This document shows positions 1 through 11,619 of a DNA stretch of 64,000 nucleotides, piece after piece. The position numbers and the translations under genes are program-made. The notes beneath the pieces were generated by a model, which had not been told where the DNA came from, searched no databases, and worked only from the letters and a program-made list of their open reading frames with translations. Source of the stretch: Bimastos eiseni (lineage: Eukaryota > Annelida > Clitellata > Crassiclitellata > Lumbricidae); NCBI GenBank assembly GCA_959347315.1, contig OY365807.1:59705384-59769383 (forward strand). The letters are read 5' to 3'. Position 1 is the stretch's first letter, and the number at the start of each line of letters is the position of its first letter.

Positions 1-861
1 TATGGGCACATCGCCCGTAGATGTCCGATGTTGACAATCATAGATATAATATATATCTGTGGGAATTACTTGTGCATCAACAACAATCATTTTCATGCAC
101 AGCGTTATTAACAAAACGCTTAGTCATGGTGGTATGTATAGGCCTACATGCGACCTGCATTTAGGCGTCGCTTTAGCGATTCTTTCTAAACAAAAGAGAA
201 GATAATCGCTTAGTAATTAATCGGTAATTAAAGATTCGACATTTCTGAAGATGAGTATATATAGGCCTTTACTTTTCCTCAAATCTTGCAGATAAATTAG
301 AGTGGCGTAATGAGTCAATGATTCCATCAGATATACTGTCGAAATTCATGTATCCTTGTTGAACTTATTACAACAATGTCAAAGCAAAAAAAACTTAATT
401 AAATCAGATTTTTTAACAACTGAGCGAATTATGAATTACAGTTATTTCAAAACAGATCAACGGACGATCAATTCTAAGCACCTTTTGATTTCTGGTTTAT
501 TTATTTACTCTTATATGCAAATAAGAATAAATTAATAAGAAATAAATAGGTGACCGATTGATCGTCTTCTAATTGCGATATAAAGGAATCATTTCTTGCT
601 ATTTTTAAATGCTTCGTGACCATTGGCTAACTGTTCAACCGGTCACATGCCTGAGATCCGTCACCAAAATGTCTTTTCTTTTACAATAATCAACTGCACG
701 AATAGTCTATTTTGAGACATTTGATGCTCATCCCAGTAGGAACCATACAGAGAGTACAGTGTACCGATTGTAATCATTATTTTGTTTAATAGTTTTTTTC
801 GCCATTAGTTAGTTATCAGCTACAGATCTGTACAGATTTTGAGATGATAGATGATGACGTC

Positions 862-894
<33 letters not shown>

Positions 895-1059
895 GTAACT
901 TAACCACTGTGCAGCATGTTGCATATATTCAACGAAACATCCATACATTAGTTAGTGATTGGAGTGTGTCTAAAAATATAACAACTAAGCAATACATTAA
1001 CTGAAACCATTAACTGAGTCCCCAAAGCTTTTCTTTGTGAAAAAGGGTTATTTCTCCCA

Positions 1060-1255
1060 CTAATATATACGAATATATATATATATATATTCGAATATAT
1101 ATATATATAAATACGAATATATATATATATACGAATATATATATACGAATATATATATATATATATATACGAATATATATATATACGAATATATATATAT
1201 ATATATATATCTATATACGAATATATATATATATATATACGAATATATGTGTGTG
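1060..1255. repeat. (TA)n microsatellite interrupted by CGAATATA
   Basis: Nearly pure TA dinucleotides are broken every 15-30 bases by CGAA, ending in a short (GT)n run near 1246-1265. The reading frames through it translate to IYIYI and are not genes. Confidence 0.95.
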
Positions 1256-1369
1256 TGTGTGTGTGTTCACGTGCATAATTGCAAATAATAAACTTGTACA
1301 AGCATAGACCTACACAAACTAAGATGTGTACTGTATTGCATGTAACATATGGCCTATACACTTATTATC

Positions 1370-1600
1370 TGCATATATATATATACATTTATATATGCAT
1401 ATATATACATGCACATATATATATGCACATATATATGTGCATATATATATATGTGCATATATATATGTGTGCATATATATATATGTGCATATATATATGT
1501 GCATATATATATACATGCACATATATATGTGCATGTATATATATATATGCACATATATATGGGCACATATATATATATATGCACATAAATGCAATGCATC
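1370..1600. repeat. TGCACATATATA satellite-like microsatellite
   Basis: About 230 bases of alternating purine-pyrimidine sequence are built from TGCACATATATA and its complement TATATATGTGCA. The tract is self-complementary and could form cruciform or Z-DNA. Open frames on both strands are artefacts of the repeat. Confidence 0.9.
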
Positions 1601-2964
1601 TATGCATGGTATATGTTCTGTACAATCTTATGCAGGTTTTGACCTAGTTTCTGTATCCAGATAAATGTTTTCGAAAGCGTTGATAAGATAGCGAGATCGG
1701 AGATGCCTTGACGTATTCGTATAAAGATATGAATGTAAATATAAAAGCCTATATTATATGAATATTTAAATATATATATATGTATGTATATATATATGCC
1801 ACGACCTGTACAGATATTCCTTATCAGACATATGTAGGTAAATACCATTTGTTAAATAAATTATATTGCGCAATAGTAGTAATAATCTAAAGAGCTCATT
1901 GTTATAAAGATTAGAATCTATTTCGCCAAACCCTCGACTATCAATCGCTGCCGCTACAGTAATTGATGTCTTAAGCGAATACAGAAGAAATAATATATGT
2001 CAGATTTATTATCAGAGTCGGGCATTTCAAACGGGTTTTCTGTCGTTACAAACACCTCGTAGATAGACTCTATTGTTCTCTGGTATACATAGACCCATTC
2101 ATTGCTGATGAAACCATTAACCGAGTTTCAAAGCTGAACACTTTTATCTTCGAAGAATAATCCCCCTCCCCTCTAATATGTATACGCGAATATGTTAGAT
2201 AGACTGATGGAGGAGTCGTCCTTCATAGGCTGCTCACATCGATCCCACGCTATCGCGTGGATGTTGTTAAAATGACTGTGGATTAGACACATCTTATAAT
2301 TTAAGCGAATGACATGCACCGATACACAGGAATTGCGGTCATGCGCGACGCTGTTCAAACATATATATTTATGGGCAAACCATAATGAATGAATGGGTGA
2401 ATGAGTGTTAGGGTTAGGGTTTGGTTTGGTTCATTTCGACCTTTGCTGTTCATATGATGCACGTCCGAAGTTATTCTAATGATTTCATTTAAAACATTGA
2501 AAGATAAAAAGTTAGTTGCCTCCATTTAGTAAACTGATTCCGTCAATCTTTTCCATGCAAGGATAATGGAAAGGGACAAATGGTAAGGGTCAATCCATTT
2601 AGTACCTATGAATGCGCAGCTTCCTCTCTTCAAGTTTCGTAGATATATCTGCATTTTATTCAATTATAATATCTGAGTTCAATATTAGAGGAAATTATAA
2701 TTATGTATATTAATAATATATAATTATATAATCAAAATTATAATAAGGTAGGTCTATGCGAGAACTAAAAAGGTAGTATTTGAAATTAATATTGGCCACG
2801 ATAAGCCGATTACCATATTGAATAATAATCAAGCATTAAAACAGATATCTCTTAAACTGCAGAAAATCGTGCATATACTATTTTCCGCAGGAGACAGAAT
2901 GAGCCTATATCGATCAGTATAGAAGAGGGTGAGTATCATGAGTTGAAGTTTTATAATACTCTTT

Positions 2965-3151
2965 TATACGGAGCACCTAAAGGGACACAAAATAAAAATG
3001 TTTTAAGTCGTGCGAATGAGATATTAACTCGTACGCACGAGATACAAACTAGTTCCCGCGACTTCGTAAATCGTGGGAACGAGTTGTTATCTCGCGCGCA
3101 CGAGATAAAATAATTCTTCTTTCATGTCGCTTTAGGGGCTCCGTACTTGTA
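2965..3151. mobile_element. Short MITE with TACGGAGC termini
   Basis: The left end reads TACGGAGCACCTAAAGGGAC and the right end is its imperfect inverted copy (GTCGCTTTAGGGGCTCCGTA), giving about 20-bp terminal inverted repeats around a 185-bp element. The interior holds several CTCGTxCGCACGAG palindromes at about 3030-3110. No coding capacity. A non-autonomous DNA transposon is the simplest reading; the superfamily is not clear and no target duplication is obvious. Confidence 0.75.
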
Positions 3152-3489
3152 TATCCATTGAAGTACATTATCAATTTACGGATTTAATAAATCACTTCTA
3201 TGATGCCAAGGTTAGGGACCTACGTATATGCATGTCAGCATAACCAACTGCTTCATATATATATATATATATACGCACGTAGCCTATGCATAAAATGAAT
3301 GTTATTGCAAACTATAAGTTGAGATTGTGACAGATTCGTTCTCTTTTAAACGAATGTTGAATGCTGATTTGAAGTGCAGAAAGCGACAAATAGGTCGAAA
3401 TGTATTTGAATCAGCCAATCAATATATAGATGAACATATCAATTATCATTCAACAGAGTCAATTCTCATTCTCTCAGACTTTGACATAA

Positions 3490-3542
3490 TTATGTATATA
3501 TATATATATATTATATATATATAATATATATATATATATACA
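3490..3542. repeat. (TA)n microsatellite
   Basis: A run of TA dinucleotides with two small interruptions, 50 bases long. Confidence 0.9.
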
Positions 3543-4068
3543 GCTCTGTATTTAGGACGGAGTGAAAATGGTGAAAAACGTTAAAATTGGAATTTCAAAA
3601 TCCAAACCTCTTAACAGTTGCCTACTGTCCTCTAGATAAAAAGTGCAAAATATGTGTTTTATGCATATATACATCTTCTACCCTCTACCAAGCCAGCTAT
3701 TTTAGAATTATGCAAAACTACAAGAAAATATTTTATTTTAATATTTTAAAGTCAGGAAAATATTATGGTGAGTTATATTCAATTCAGCTTTATTTGCTCT
3801 AAACATTGTCACAAGTAAAACGATATTGTAACCTGTAAGGCAATAATTATAGTAAAAATATTCAAGAAAGTTAAAATTTAAGCAGGAATCATTTAGTAAC
3901 AAAATGACGATTTGTTTCAAAGGTAGACATGATCTTTCTAGCTTCTAGTTTTGCACGGACTAATCCATCTCTTGCATGCTCTCCAACAACCGACGATGCT
4001 GCTGACTATGTAACTACCTTGACAGACTTCTCGACTGCTTGAGTATGGCACGGAAAGTGAAGTAATTC

Positions 4069-4640
4069 AATCTCTGAGGATCGATTGTTCTTGGTCATCA
4101 TAATTTATGTTCTTTGTAAGAGGTGGCTCAGTCACTACACATGACCGACAGTGAATTAATTCTGTATAATCGGCAGCATTGAATTTTAAACTTGGGGGCT
4201 GGAATGCGCGAACTCCTCTCTGAGGCTTTTTGCTCGATCGCGCCTTCACTATCCGCCTAAGTCCCAATTCCTGAATTTCTTTTCTCCCATCCGTGGTCAT
4301 AGAAAGCAGTTCATTTTCAGGATGAGCATAGAAGGCGTTTCTCTGAATAATTGGATCGATTATCAACTTCAAGTCATCAAGCAAATAACGTGATTTTATT
4401 AATGAGCATCCACAAGTGCTTTGCCCATCGTTGCACGATGATTTGCACTTTACTGTAAACCAAACAGCGGCATACACCTTCAATACAAAACTTACTGATT
4501 GTTGAGAGGGAGGTGGTGGCAATGTACAGACGTAGTACTCTGCTAGCTAGAGTTACCCAACGAGACATCACGAGTTTTCCAGGACATCGATGCAACAGTG
4601 CTTCATCGAATGCACCACTAGATACAGCTTGAAACATTAT
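4069..4640 (-). pseudogene. Frameshifted ORF of a repetitive, transposon-type protein
   Basis: Two minus-strand frames join into one protein-like stretch if a frameshift near 4505 is allowed. The upstream frame has PGKLVMSRWVTLASRVLRLY, and the downstream frame continues with VLKVYAAVWFTVKCKSSC, KSRYLLDDLKLIIDPIIQRN, YAHPENELLSM, LRRIVKAR, FNAADYTELIH and VTEPPLT. The text is that of a real protein domain (about 180 residues) and not of a simple repeat. I recall similar strings as high-copy ORFs in invertebrate genomes, but I cannot name the element. It begins beside an (ATT)n tract, has no clear start and is broken, so it is a relic. Confidence 0.55.
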
Positions 4641-4708
4641 TATTATTATTAATATTATTATTATTATTACTACTATTATTATTATCATTACCATTATTAT
4701 TATTATTA

Positions 4709-4739
<31 letters not shown>

Positions 4740-4740
4740 C
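4638..4740. repeat. (ATT)n microsatellite
   Basis: Imperfect ATT/ATC trinucleotide repeats, about 100 bases, next to the broken ORF on its left. Confidence 0.95.
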
Positions 4741-5009
4741 ATATATGTTTCACATTATGCTGTTATCGCCCTTGATGAGCTAATGGAGTGTTGGCAATGT
4801 CCCGAAGAGGCAGACTGCGTTCCCACGCTGAAGAACAACTGAGATACGTTGGAACAGAAATGACGTCTCCATTGGATCGTGGGTTGCAGCACTCGTTCGA
4901 CTACCCAACTCTGAGATGAACTCCAGTCCTTCACTGCTCCAAGCGCCGCCGGATTCCAAGGAGAGGGCTACGAAGTCGTGGGTGTTGGTTATGGTGGAAT
5001 ACTTGGCCC

Positions 5010-5258
5010 TCTTATTATTATTATTATTACCGAAATTTGATACCGCCCTTCTTCCAACATTTTTTGCTCAGAAGTCCACACACACGCTCGACGGCGGAAC
5101 TGCAGTTGTAATGCAGAGCAATTGTACGCGAAGGACTCGCTCAAGGTCCCTACACAATGACTGACGCCTCGGACGAGGGTCGAACTCGCTTGCTCAGAGC
5201 ACACAGAACGTTATGGGCTGACCGCTCTATAACCGATCGGCCACTGTGCCACACGACA
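5010..5258 (-). mobile_element. tRNA-derived SINE, copy 1
   Basis: Read on the minus strand it starts with a tRNA-like head (GTGGCCGATCGGTTATAGAG, an A-box region) followed by a B box of the GAGTTCGACCC type. A tRNA-unrelated body includes GCATTACAACTGCAGTT, and the tail is a short TAA repeat at 5016-5030. The same body occurs at 44236-44469. The B box is one base off the GGTTCGANNCC consensus. This is a retroposed SINE and not a functional tRNA: the head lacks a full acceptor-stem pairing. Confidence 0.8.
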
Positions 5259-5259
5259 C

Positions 5260-7630
5260 ATGTCGTACCAATATCTCTGATCGGTATACTGGGATCCTGC
5301 AGAACAGAGTCAGGTAGCACATGTAAATCACATTCAATTTGTTCGAATTGAACCACTGCCATTTTTCAGTTTGAATTTGTGTTCCAAGTAGGCCTGAAAA
5401 ACTGCATGGTCCTGTAGAAATGACGTCAAGATGCTCAAACAGGTGACGTAAAGGTAGTTCGTATGCCTATGCATGCAGTAGGCATATGAACCATTGCAGT
5501 GGTTGCTTGAGATGAATTTCTATCAATCGGATTATACCACTATATATGTCCATCGCAACCACCATGGCTGAAGCCAACGATTGGATGCTCATCTGTCTTT
5601 CATCCAAAAAATCCAATATGCACTGCTTGGTACACTGAGCATGCACTGCCTCGCACCGGAGCAATATATGTCGCAGATATTTTGATTCGGGTTCTTTAAT
5701 GAGTACTGTGAACGGTCAATAACTTCAGATTTATCGCCAGATGTTACAATTCCAAAATCTGTAATCTGTGTATACATGTGTTTGGTTTAACCAGTGTGTT
5801 TGTGGCTTCTTATGACCGGGTTTCCCATACACAGATCTCTTGCGCATTTAAAGCCGACACATCTCCCTTTTAACTATTTAAGATTAATAAAGGCGACGTT
5901 GAGGTCTTCGACTGATGCTTGAAGACTCTCTGATGCCTGACATCGTTTCTGTTTGTCACTATTTCGTATTCCGTCCCGTTGACGATGGTAATGTATCAAA
6001 CATTTTACACAAAGTTTCTTTGTTTACCATTTTATGAGAACATTATATTCAATATAATTTAAAAGAAACCTATCCTAAAATAAACCTAGACTTGTCTTTC
6101 TCCTAACTTGAACCTAATAGCATGAAATATTGCAGAAGAAATGCTTGACATTACCAAAAACCAATATGGCGTCGTTAAATCGTCCGGTAGAGGGCAGAAG
6201 ACATAGACATATCAGTGTCAAATTTTTCCACATATTATTTGATACCATAGACAACTTTTAATCACTCGGAATTTAAAATTTGAGAGAAAAATTTTCACTC
6301 CACCCTACTGTATATAATCTATTTTCAATCTTCAACACTTAAATTCTGAAAAGATGTACTAACTTCCAATATGACATAATACAACATTGTACAAGTAGCA
6401 GTTGAGAAGGACGACAGCAATAATCGAAGGCGACTTTAAGGGCAACGTATTCCACCAGAGCACATATGTCAATTCAAACAGAAGGCAAAAGCTCAACGAT
6501 CACAACTCAATTAATCAAAGGAAATCGAACTCGGCTTATACAAACATCAGAGAATGGCTTCATAAACACGCAATCGATTAAGGTGAAGCATGCAAGTTGC
6601 GTTAGAAGAACTCAACTGACAAAAAACTTAGGTCTACTCTCGCAAACGATCGGAGATGACCGGCGGCAAAGACTGCAGGACGAGCTACCTTTTTTGGAGG
6701 TCGGCTGTTTTTCCTTTGGCGGGAAAGAGGGTGGGATCATTCGCGGGCTTTTGTAGCACCTTGCAGCGACACAGTTCACAGAGGTCGCGTCACAGGGCGG
6801 GCAGGCAACGCGGCTGCTTGATTCGTCAAAGTTAACGCTATAGCAAGCAGGATGGCTGAGAGGGGGTTGCAGGGACAGAGAATTATTCCGAGGAATTAAC
6901 GCCCTTGTCTCATGCTGCCTGCAGGGTCTCGGCGGTGTCCAGAGGTTCCGGACCGTGGAAACAATTAACGTATATTAACGTTTTATAGACGATTTTGCTG
7001 TAATTGAATCCAGAAGAGTTGAGTTTTAAATATAGTTCAGAGGCTCGTGACTATACTCTATCTACAGGCGCCTGAAACGTATGTTGCCGCCTCTGCCTGT
7101 GGGCACTTAGAACACAGTATTATATTTATCACACATGAAATTCCGGTCAATAATCAAAAAATTTAAGTACAGATAAACGTTATTTGAAGAAACAAGTTCA
7201 ATTGTTTGCAACATCCCTCCTTCTCCTATTTCTTTTGTTCACCCTTCTCTTGCTCATCTTCCTTCTTTATTCCTCATCCGTCTCCTGCTCTTTTTTCTAT
7301 CCCGTTCCTCCTCCTCCTCGTTTTCCTCCTCCTAGTCCTTCTCTATTAGGATATATAGTACATGGAAAGGTGAATGAGTCATGCCATTTTAATCTTCGAT
7401 GTTCATTCGATGATGCACGTCCGAAATTATTTGAACGATTTAAATTATTGAGTTTAGAAAATTGAAGGATAAGAATAAAATTACTTCCATTTAGTATAAA
7501 GTATAAACTGATTCCATCGATCTTTTCCGTGTACAGAAAAGGAAAGAGACAGATGGTAAGGTGAGTAAGAGCAAAGGAGAAAGAGCAAAAGGGAAAGCCA
7601 TCAAAGAGGAAAAGAAGGCCAAGGGTAAAT
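5260..7630. other. No recognised feature
   Basis: Mostly unique-looking AT-rich sequence. The short ORFs have no recognisable protein content. A polypyrimidine stretch rich in CTCCT lies around 7200-7345. Confidence 0.4.
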
Positions 7631-7636
7631 GGAAAG

Positions 7637-8140
7637 GGCCCATCCATGTATCACGTATATGCAAAACACCGGATTTTCGGACCCCCTCCCCCCTGCTGCA
7701 CCGCGTACACTTCGTGGACCCCCTCCCTCACGCGTACTTACATTTGAGCTCTACCCCGCCCCATTGCAAAGGGTAAATAGCTAAAAACATCTATAAGACA
7801 TTGATTTTACCACATGCTATTTATTTTTGTTAAACATCATATTTAACAGCTTAAATTTGTTAACAGTTATGAAGAAATAAAAGACTAACAACACTTGCAT
7901 TTGAAACAGTTTTAATGCTACATAAAATTGATTAAGCAGGAATAATAGTCTTTGATTAGGTTTACAGTTCTGATTTTCATATTCTGAATTGTGGACGTCA
8001 TAATTAGACAATTATATTTGCGTACGTACATATTTTCGGGACCCCCCACCACCACCACCTTACGTACCCGCACTCAAAATCGTCGAAATTTTAAACCCCA
8101 CTCCCCCTCGCTTTGTACGTATTAGGTAGACGGTTCCAAC
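7637..8140. mobile_element. Dispersed MITE-like element, copy 1 (second copy at 60055-60525)
   Basis: The stretch from GCCCATCCATGTATCACG to the GTACGTATTAGG near 8130 is matched in the same orientation over about 450 bases at 60055-60525. Shared blocks include GCAAAGGGTAAATAGCTAAA, CAGTTATGAAGAAATAAA and TACATAAAATTGATTAAGCA. In the other copy the ends are inverted relatives (CCATATTTTACGTAC against CCACATATTACGTAC). No ORF. A non-autonomous DNA transposon family is likely. Confidence 0.75.
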
Positions 8141-8474
8141 GAGGGTAAAGGGAAACCTCGAGGGAATAAGTGAGAGAGAAAATAAGGAAAGATGGAACAA
8201 GAAACCGCAAGGAATAAGCTGTTTCCGTTATATAATTGAAATATTTCCAATGATGGGAAGAATATGTTTAGAACTGAAACAATCCTAAAAAATGATATTA
8301 AATCAGTCAGAGTATCAGGTGGTCATGCTGCTGATGCTGCTGATGGTGATTATGATGATGAAGATGGTGACCATTAATATAGTGTAAAATTTATTAACAT
8401 ATTCTATATCAAGTGAGAATAATTCCTTGAATTTCATCCAATATCAACCTTAAGTGTATTCATTTTAAGTGTTG

Positions 8475-8496
8475 TTGCTATTATCATTATTATTAC

Positions 8497-8530
<34 letters not shown>

Positions 8531-8562
8531 GTAATAATATTATTATCATCATTGTTGTTATT
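8475..8562. repeat. (ATT)n microsatellite
   Basis: ATT trinucleotides with ATC interruptions. Confidence 0.95.
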
Positions 8563-8632
8563 GTTTGCTGCTGCCATTATTGCATTGTCATTGTTATTAG
8601 GCCTACCATTGTCGTGCATTTGCTAAGATGGT

Positions 8633-8775
8633 GTGGTAAGCAGTTGTCAGTAAAGGACTTGCTCAGTGTCCCTAAACATGTCGTAACGACCTCAGAGAAT
8701 GAGGAGACTGATCGAATCCGTTCTCTTTGCGGTATACCAGGCGACCGCTCTAATCAATCGGTTGTGTTTGGCTGC
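8633..8775 (-). mobile_element. tRNA-derived SINE, copy 2 (truncated)
   Basis: The minus strand carries CCGATTGATTAGAGCGG (A-box region), a decayed B box (GGATTCGATCAGTC) and the GGGACACTGAGCAAGTCCTT block shared with copy 1. The body beyond that is missing, so the copy is truncated at its 3' side. Confidence 0.65.
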
Positions 8776-8797
8776 TAATGAAGGTGGTGGTGTTGGT

Positions 8798-8850
8798 GAC
8801 GACGACGACGACGACGATGATGATGATGACGACGACGATGATGATGATCA
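8798..8850. repeat. GAC/GAT trinucleotide repeat
   Basis: GACGACGAC and GATGATGAT runs only about 60 bases into the intron from the Cdx splice donor. Confidence 0.95.
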
Positions 8851-8907
8851 GGAGGAAGATGAGAGTGGAATGACTTTTGAAACGCATTATCCAGACCTAT
8901 GTCTTAC

Positions 8908-10219
8908 CGGATGAAGGTGTGATGGGATAGATCTGTTTCTTCATCCAGTCAAATGGAGGCGCTTGGCCATGACTGATCATCCTCCCTCCTCCTCCTCCTC
9001 CTCCCCCACCTGCTACAGGTGGTCCTCTCATCACCCTCAGTTCGTCGGCCGCCACAGAGTGACCCTGCTGCTTCTGCTGCTGGGGTCCTAAGGATGAGAC
9101 GCCCCCTGGAGGTCCTGAGCAGACTTGGGGTGCATGCTGATGAGATTGAGTAGGCGACCTCTGATAGCTGAGGGTGGGAAAGACACCTAGCGACTGAAGG
9201 TGGTGGTGGCGGTGGGTGGACGGTGGCGGTGGGTAGCCGCCCTGGTGTAGAGAGTTGGAGGCAGCCATCGAGTGTATGGGGTGATGGGTTGATGAGGGGT
9301 GCGAGATGAAGGGCGCCGAAGGAGATCCTCCGACACTTCCAGCGGTCAGAGAGAGGGGCAAATTCCGTTGCTCCACATTCAGATCATCGTCGTCATCAGA
9401 GAAGAGCTGTTGTCGTCGCTGTTGTTGTTGTTGTTGGCAGGCGTTGTTCGTTGTCCCCATTGACGTCAGAGCGTCCTTGGTGAACTCGCCGTTCCACTCG
9501 GCCACGTGATTTCCGGTTCCGCCGTAGAAGACGAGCGAACCTCTGGCAGAATTTTGCGCCGGTGCGCATGCGTAGTCCTGTGCCTTGGTCCATTGCAGAG
9601 GAGGCGAGGAATTAGCGGCAGAGGGGGAGGAGGAGGAGGAGGAGGAAGAGGCGGAGACGGAAGAGGAGGCGGTGGCGGGTAGGGTTGATCTATCGTTGGG
9701 GTTACGGGGGTCAACTGCTGGGGTCATCTGCTGCTGAGAGTAAGTGGGGTAGTACCCAACAGAAGCATCAGAGGCAGCAGATGAGACGTAGGGGCCTCCT
9801 CTGTGCTGTAACAGCTGATGATGCTGCTGTTGGAGGTGGTGATGATGATGGAGAGTGGTGGACGGATGAGCAGCATCGTTTGGTCTGTGCTGGTGTTGGA
9901 ATCGGCTGATTGGCTGCTGATCAGAAGGAGATGATGCTGGGTATAATTCTTCGGTGTAGTTGGACGCCGAAGATGCGAAAGGGTCTGGCATCAGAGGATC
10001 CTGCTGCTGATAGCTGCTAAGTCCAAGCAGATGAGGAGGAGAAGGCAACTGCTGTTGATGATGAGGGTGGTGGTGTTGCAGCATGTGGAGATGGGGAGGA
10101 TGCTGCTGCTGCTGAAGATGCTGAACGTACATCATTTGGTCGTCGTCTGTTGTTCCTTCCCGCTGCTGCTGCTGCTGCAGAGCCTCAAGGGACAAATGGT
10201 CTCTGCCACTGAATATCAT
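8908..10219 (-). CDS. Cdx: Caudal/Cdx-type homeobox protein, first coding exon (N-terminal 437 residues)
   Basis: This exon encodes the N-terminal half of a ParaHox transcription factor that in animals directs posterior axis and gut patterning; the DNA-binding homeodomain would be in the next exon. Visible marks are a PBC-binding hexapeptide FDWMKK at residues 423-428, followed by QIYPITPSSG and a phase-1 donor (G|GTAAGA at 8907). That matches caudal proteins, where FDWMKKPxYP runs into PGKT and then RTKDKYR. An EWNG motif at 241-244 resembles the EDWNGY motif of vertebrate Cdx. The rest is low complexity: Gln runs, His-rich blocks, 13 nearly consecutive Ser, an Asp run and a nine-Gly run just before the hexapeptide. 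I chose the ATG at 10217-10219; the frame stays open upstream into a GA repeat, so the start is uncertain. The region before the hexapeptide is far longer than in vertebrate Cdx. Confidence 0.85.
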
Positions 10220-10255
10220 ACGGAAGCAGAGTGTATACACTGCGCAGAGTCTAAT

Positions 10256-10256
<1 letters not shown>

Positions 10257-10331
<75 letters not shown>
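10257..10331. repeat. (GA)n microsatellite just upstream of the Cdx start codon
   Basis: An almost pure 70-base GA run (CT on the Cdx strand) ends about 40 bases before the chosen ATG, so it lies in the 5' leader or proximal promoter. It is a possible GAGA-type or nucleosome-excluding tract; function is not shown. Confidence 0.95.
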
Positions 10332-10333
<2 letters not shown>

Positions 10334-10654
10334 AGCGGTAGAAAACTACGTTGTCTTAGTCATCAGTGTTTGGCCTCCTAGCGGCGGATGTTGCACTGGC
10401 TCTGTGGCCATCTGTTGTCATCGGCGTTCGATTCGTCACAACTGCTTGTCATATCATCCGATTGGTCGATGATTTCCAGCGAAACTTGAGCTACATCAGT
10501 CGAGACATCGAAAGACAATCAGTCGACGACGAAGATGATCCACAGTCGGTTCTTTAAGTAGACGAACAGTTTGTCGTCCGTTCCTTCGTCTGTCCTTCCC
10601 AGCATAACGTTTCACTTGAATTCGCACAGTTTCAGCGAATAGTCGTCCAAATAC

Positions 10655-10765
10655 TCTTTGAAGAGGTGGGCGTGACATCGTCTTCCATTGGTTGGCATCG
10701 GTCGCGCCGACAGAGGCTCCGCCCCTTGACAAAGTGTCCTATCTAATCTAGAACGGTTTAATAAT
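10655..10765 (-). promoter_or_regulatory. Candidate Cdx promoter elements (GC box, CCAAT box)
   Basis: On the minus strand, about 480 bases upstream of the Cdx ATG, are GGGGCGGAGCC (GC box), ACCAATGGAA (CCAAT box) and, further out, an AT-rich TATTATTAA stretch. The spacing is plausible for a promoter, but such motifs occur by chance and no transcription start can be seen. Confidence 0.25.
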
Positions 10766-10769
10766 ATAT

Positions 10770-11290
10770 GTGACAACGCGGCGAAAGATGAAAGGCTTCG
10801 AAGCTGTTGTTATGGAGCCTGTCAACCAACCGCTCGCTTACACGAAGAGTGTTCTCCACGTCCTCCGCCTCGGAACGCTCCTCGCTAGGTTGGTTCGGCC
10901 GAGTTGATAGAAGGCTCCGTCTGTCTATCCGCCTGCCTGTCCCATTACGTGTCTGTCCGTGGCCGTCTTTGTTTGCCTGTGTTAGCGACGGGTGCGTTGT
11001 TTGGTTTGGCCGCCACTGGCCTCGACTTTTGTCGGCTTGTTCTTTAATCTGGCGTCCTCAAAGTCGGCTCGATAGCGCGACAAGGAATTTTTGTAATCAC
11101 ACGCCGAACCCAGGACACTCGAAACGACACGAGAAGTGTGTGCTCTGTAACCGATTCTGTCCGGCTGTCTATCCGCCTCCGTCTCACTGCCTGCCTCTCT
11201 CTCTGTCCGACTCCGTCTCTCTCTCAACAACCCATAAAATTCGTGTATACATGAACGTCTCGTGTATGCAAATAGTGTCGCCGTCGTCGT
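10770..11290. other. No recognised gene; relatively GC-rich upstream region
   Basis: Less AT-rich than its surroundings, with CpG-containing sequence and CTCTGTC runs. The open frames (one of 167 codons on the plus strand) read as low-information Arg/Ser/Leu text with no motif I know. It may be part of the Cdx upstream region. Confidence 0.35.
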
Positions 11291-11299
11291 TATATATCA

Positions 11300-11416
11300 T
11301 ATATGCATAAATTATGCTGGGATTATGCATAAATTATGCTGGGATTATGCATAAATTATGCTGGGATTATGCATAAATTATGCTGGGATTATGCATAAAT
11401 CATGCAGGGATTATGT
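11300..11416. repeat. 22-bp tandem repeat (ATGCATAAATTATGCTGGGATT)
   Basis: About five copies of a 22-base unit containing ATGCATAAATTATGC; the last copy has diverged. Confidence 0.95.
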
Positions 11417-11619
11417 AGAAATGTTGCCATTGCAAATCCCAGTTGACTTAGTCCAGCCACGCGTGAACGGCGCCATTTCTTTGTCCCATAGGAGGAGCAG
11501 GAGGAGGAACAGGAAGAGGAGGACGTGGATAAAGAGGAGATGAGGAGGGAGGAGATGGAGGCTAACTGTTGCGCATTTACAATGGATTTTATATCTTCTC
11601 TTACCTTTCACAAATCAAT

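Larger units (their letters stand above)
1..8907 (-). other. Probable first intron of the Cdx gene (no coding exon seen)
   Basis: The Cdx exon on the minus strand ends with a splice donor at 8907, and I see no homeodomain-coding sequence on the minus strand between here and position 1. In particular there is no reverse complement of a KIWFQNR-type helix 3. The next exon must therefore lie left of the window, making this an intron of at least 8.9 kb. The stretch is AT-rich. It contains a GAT repeat (about 866-893), TA/CA microsatellites, a MITE, a broken transposon ORF and SINEs, listed separately. I recognise nothing in 1-860, 1620-2960, 3550-4060 or 5260-7170. Intron assignment is inference. 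Confidence 0.5.

Noticed and set aside
948..1625. Several overlapping open frames of 78-137 codons on both strands
   Set aside because: They are translations of TA and TGCACATA microsatellites (IYIYIY, HIYMCIY) with no protein character.
2407..2424. TTAGGGTTAGGG telomere-like motif
   Set aside because: Only two units; too short to be more than chance or a decayed interstitial repeat.
8908..10219. Hox1/labial identity, because FDWMK is also the Hox1 hexapeptide
   Set aside because: The text after it (KQIYPITPSSG, then a phase-1 junction) fits caudal FDWMKKPxYP...PGKT and not Hox1 FDWMKVKRNPP, and an EWNG motif lies upstream.
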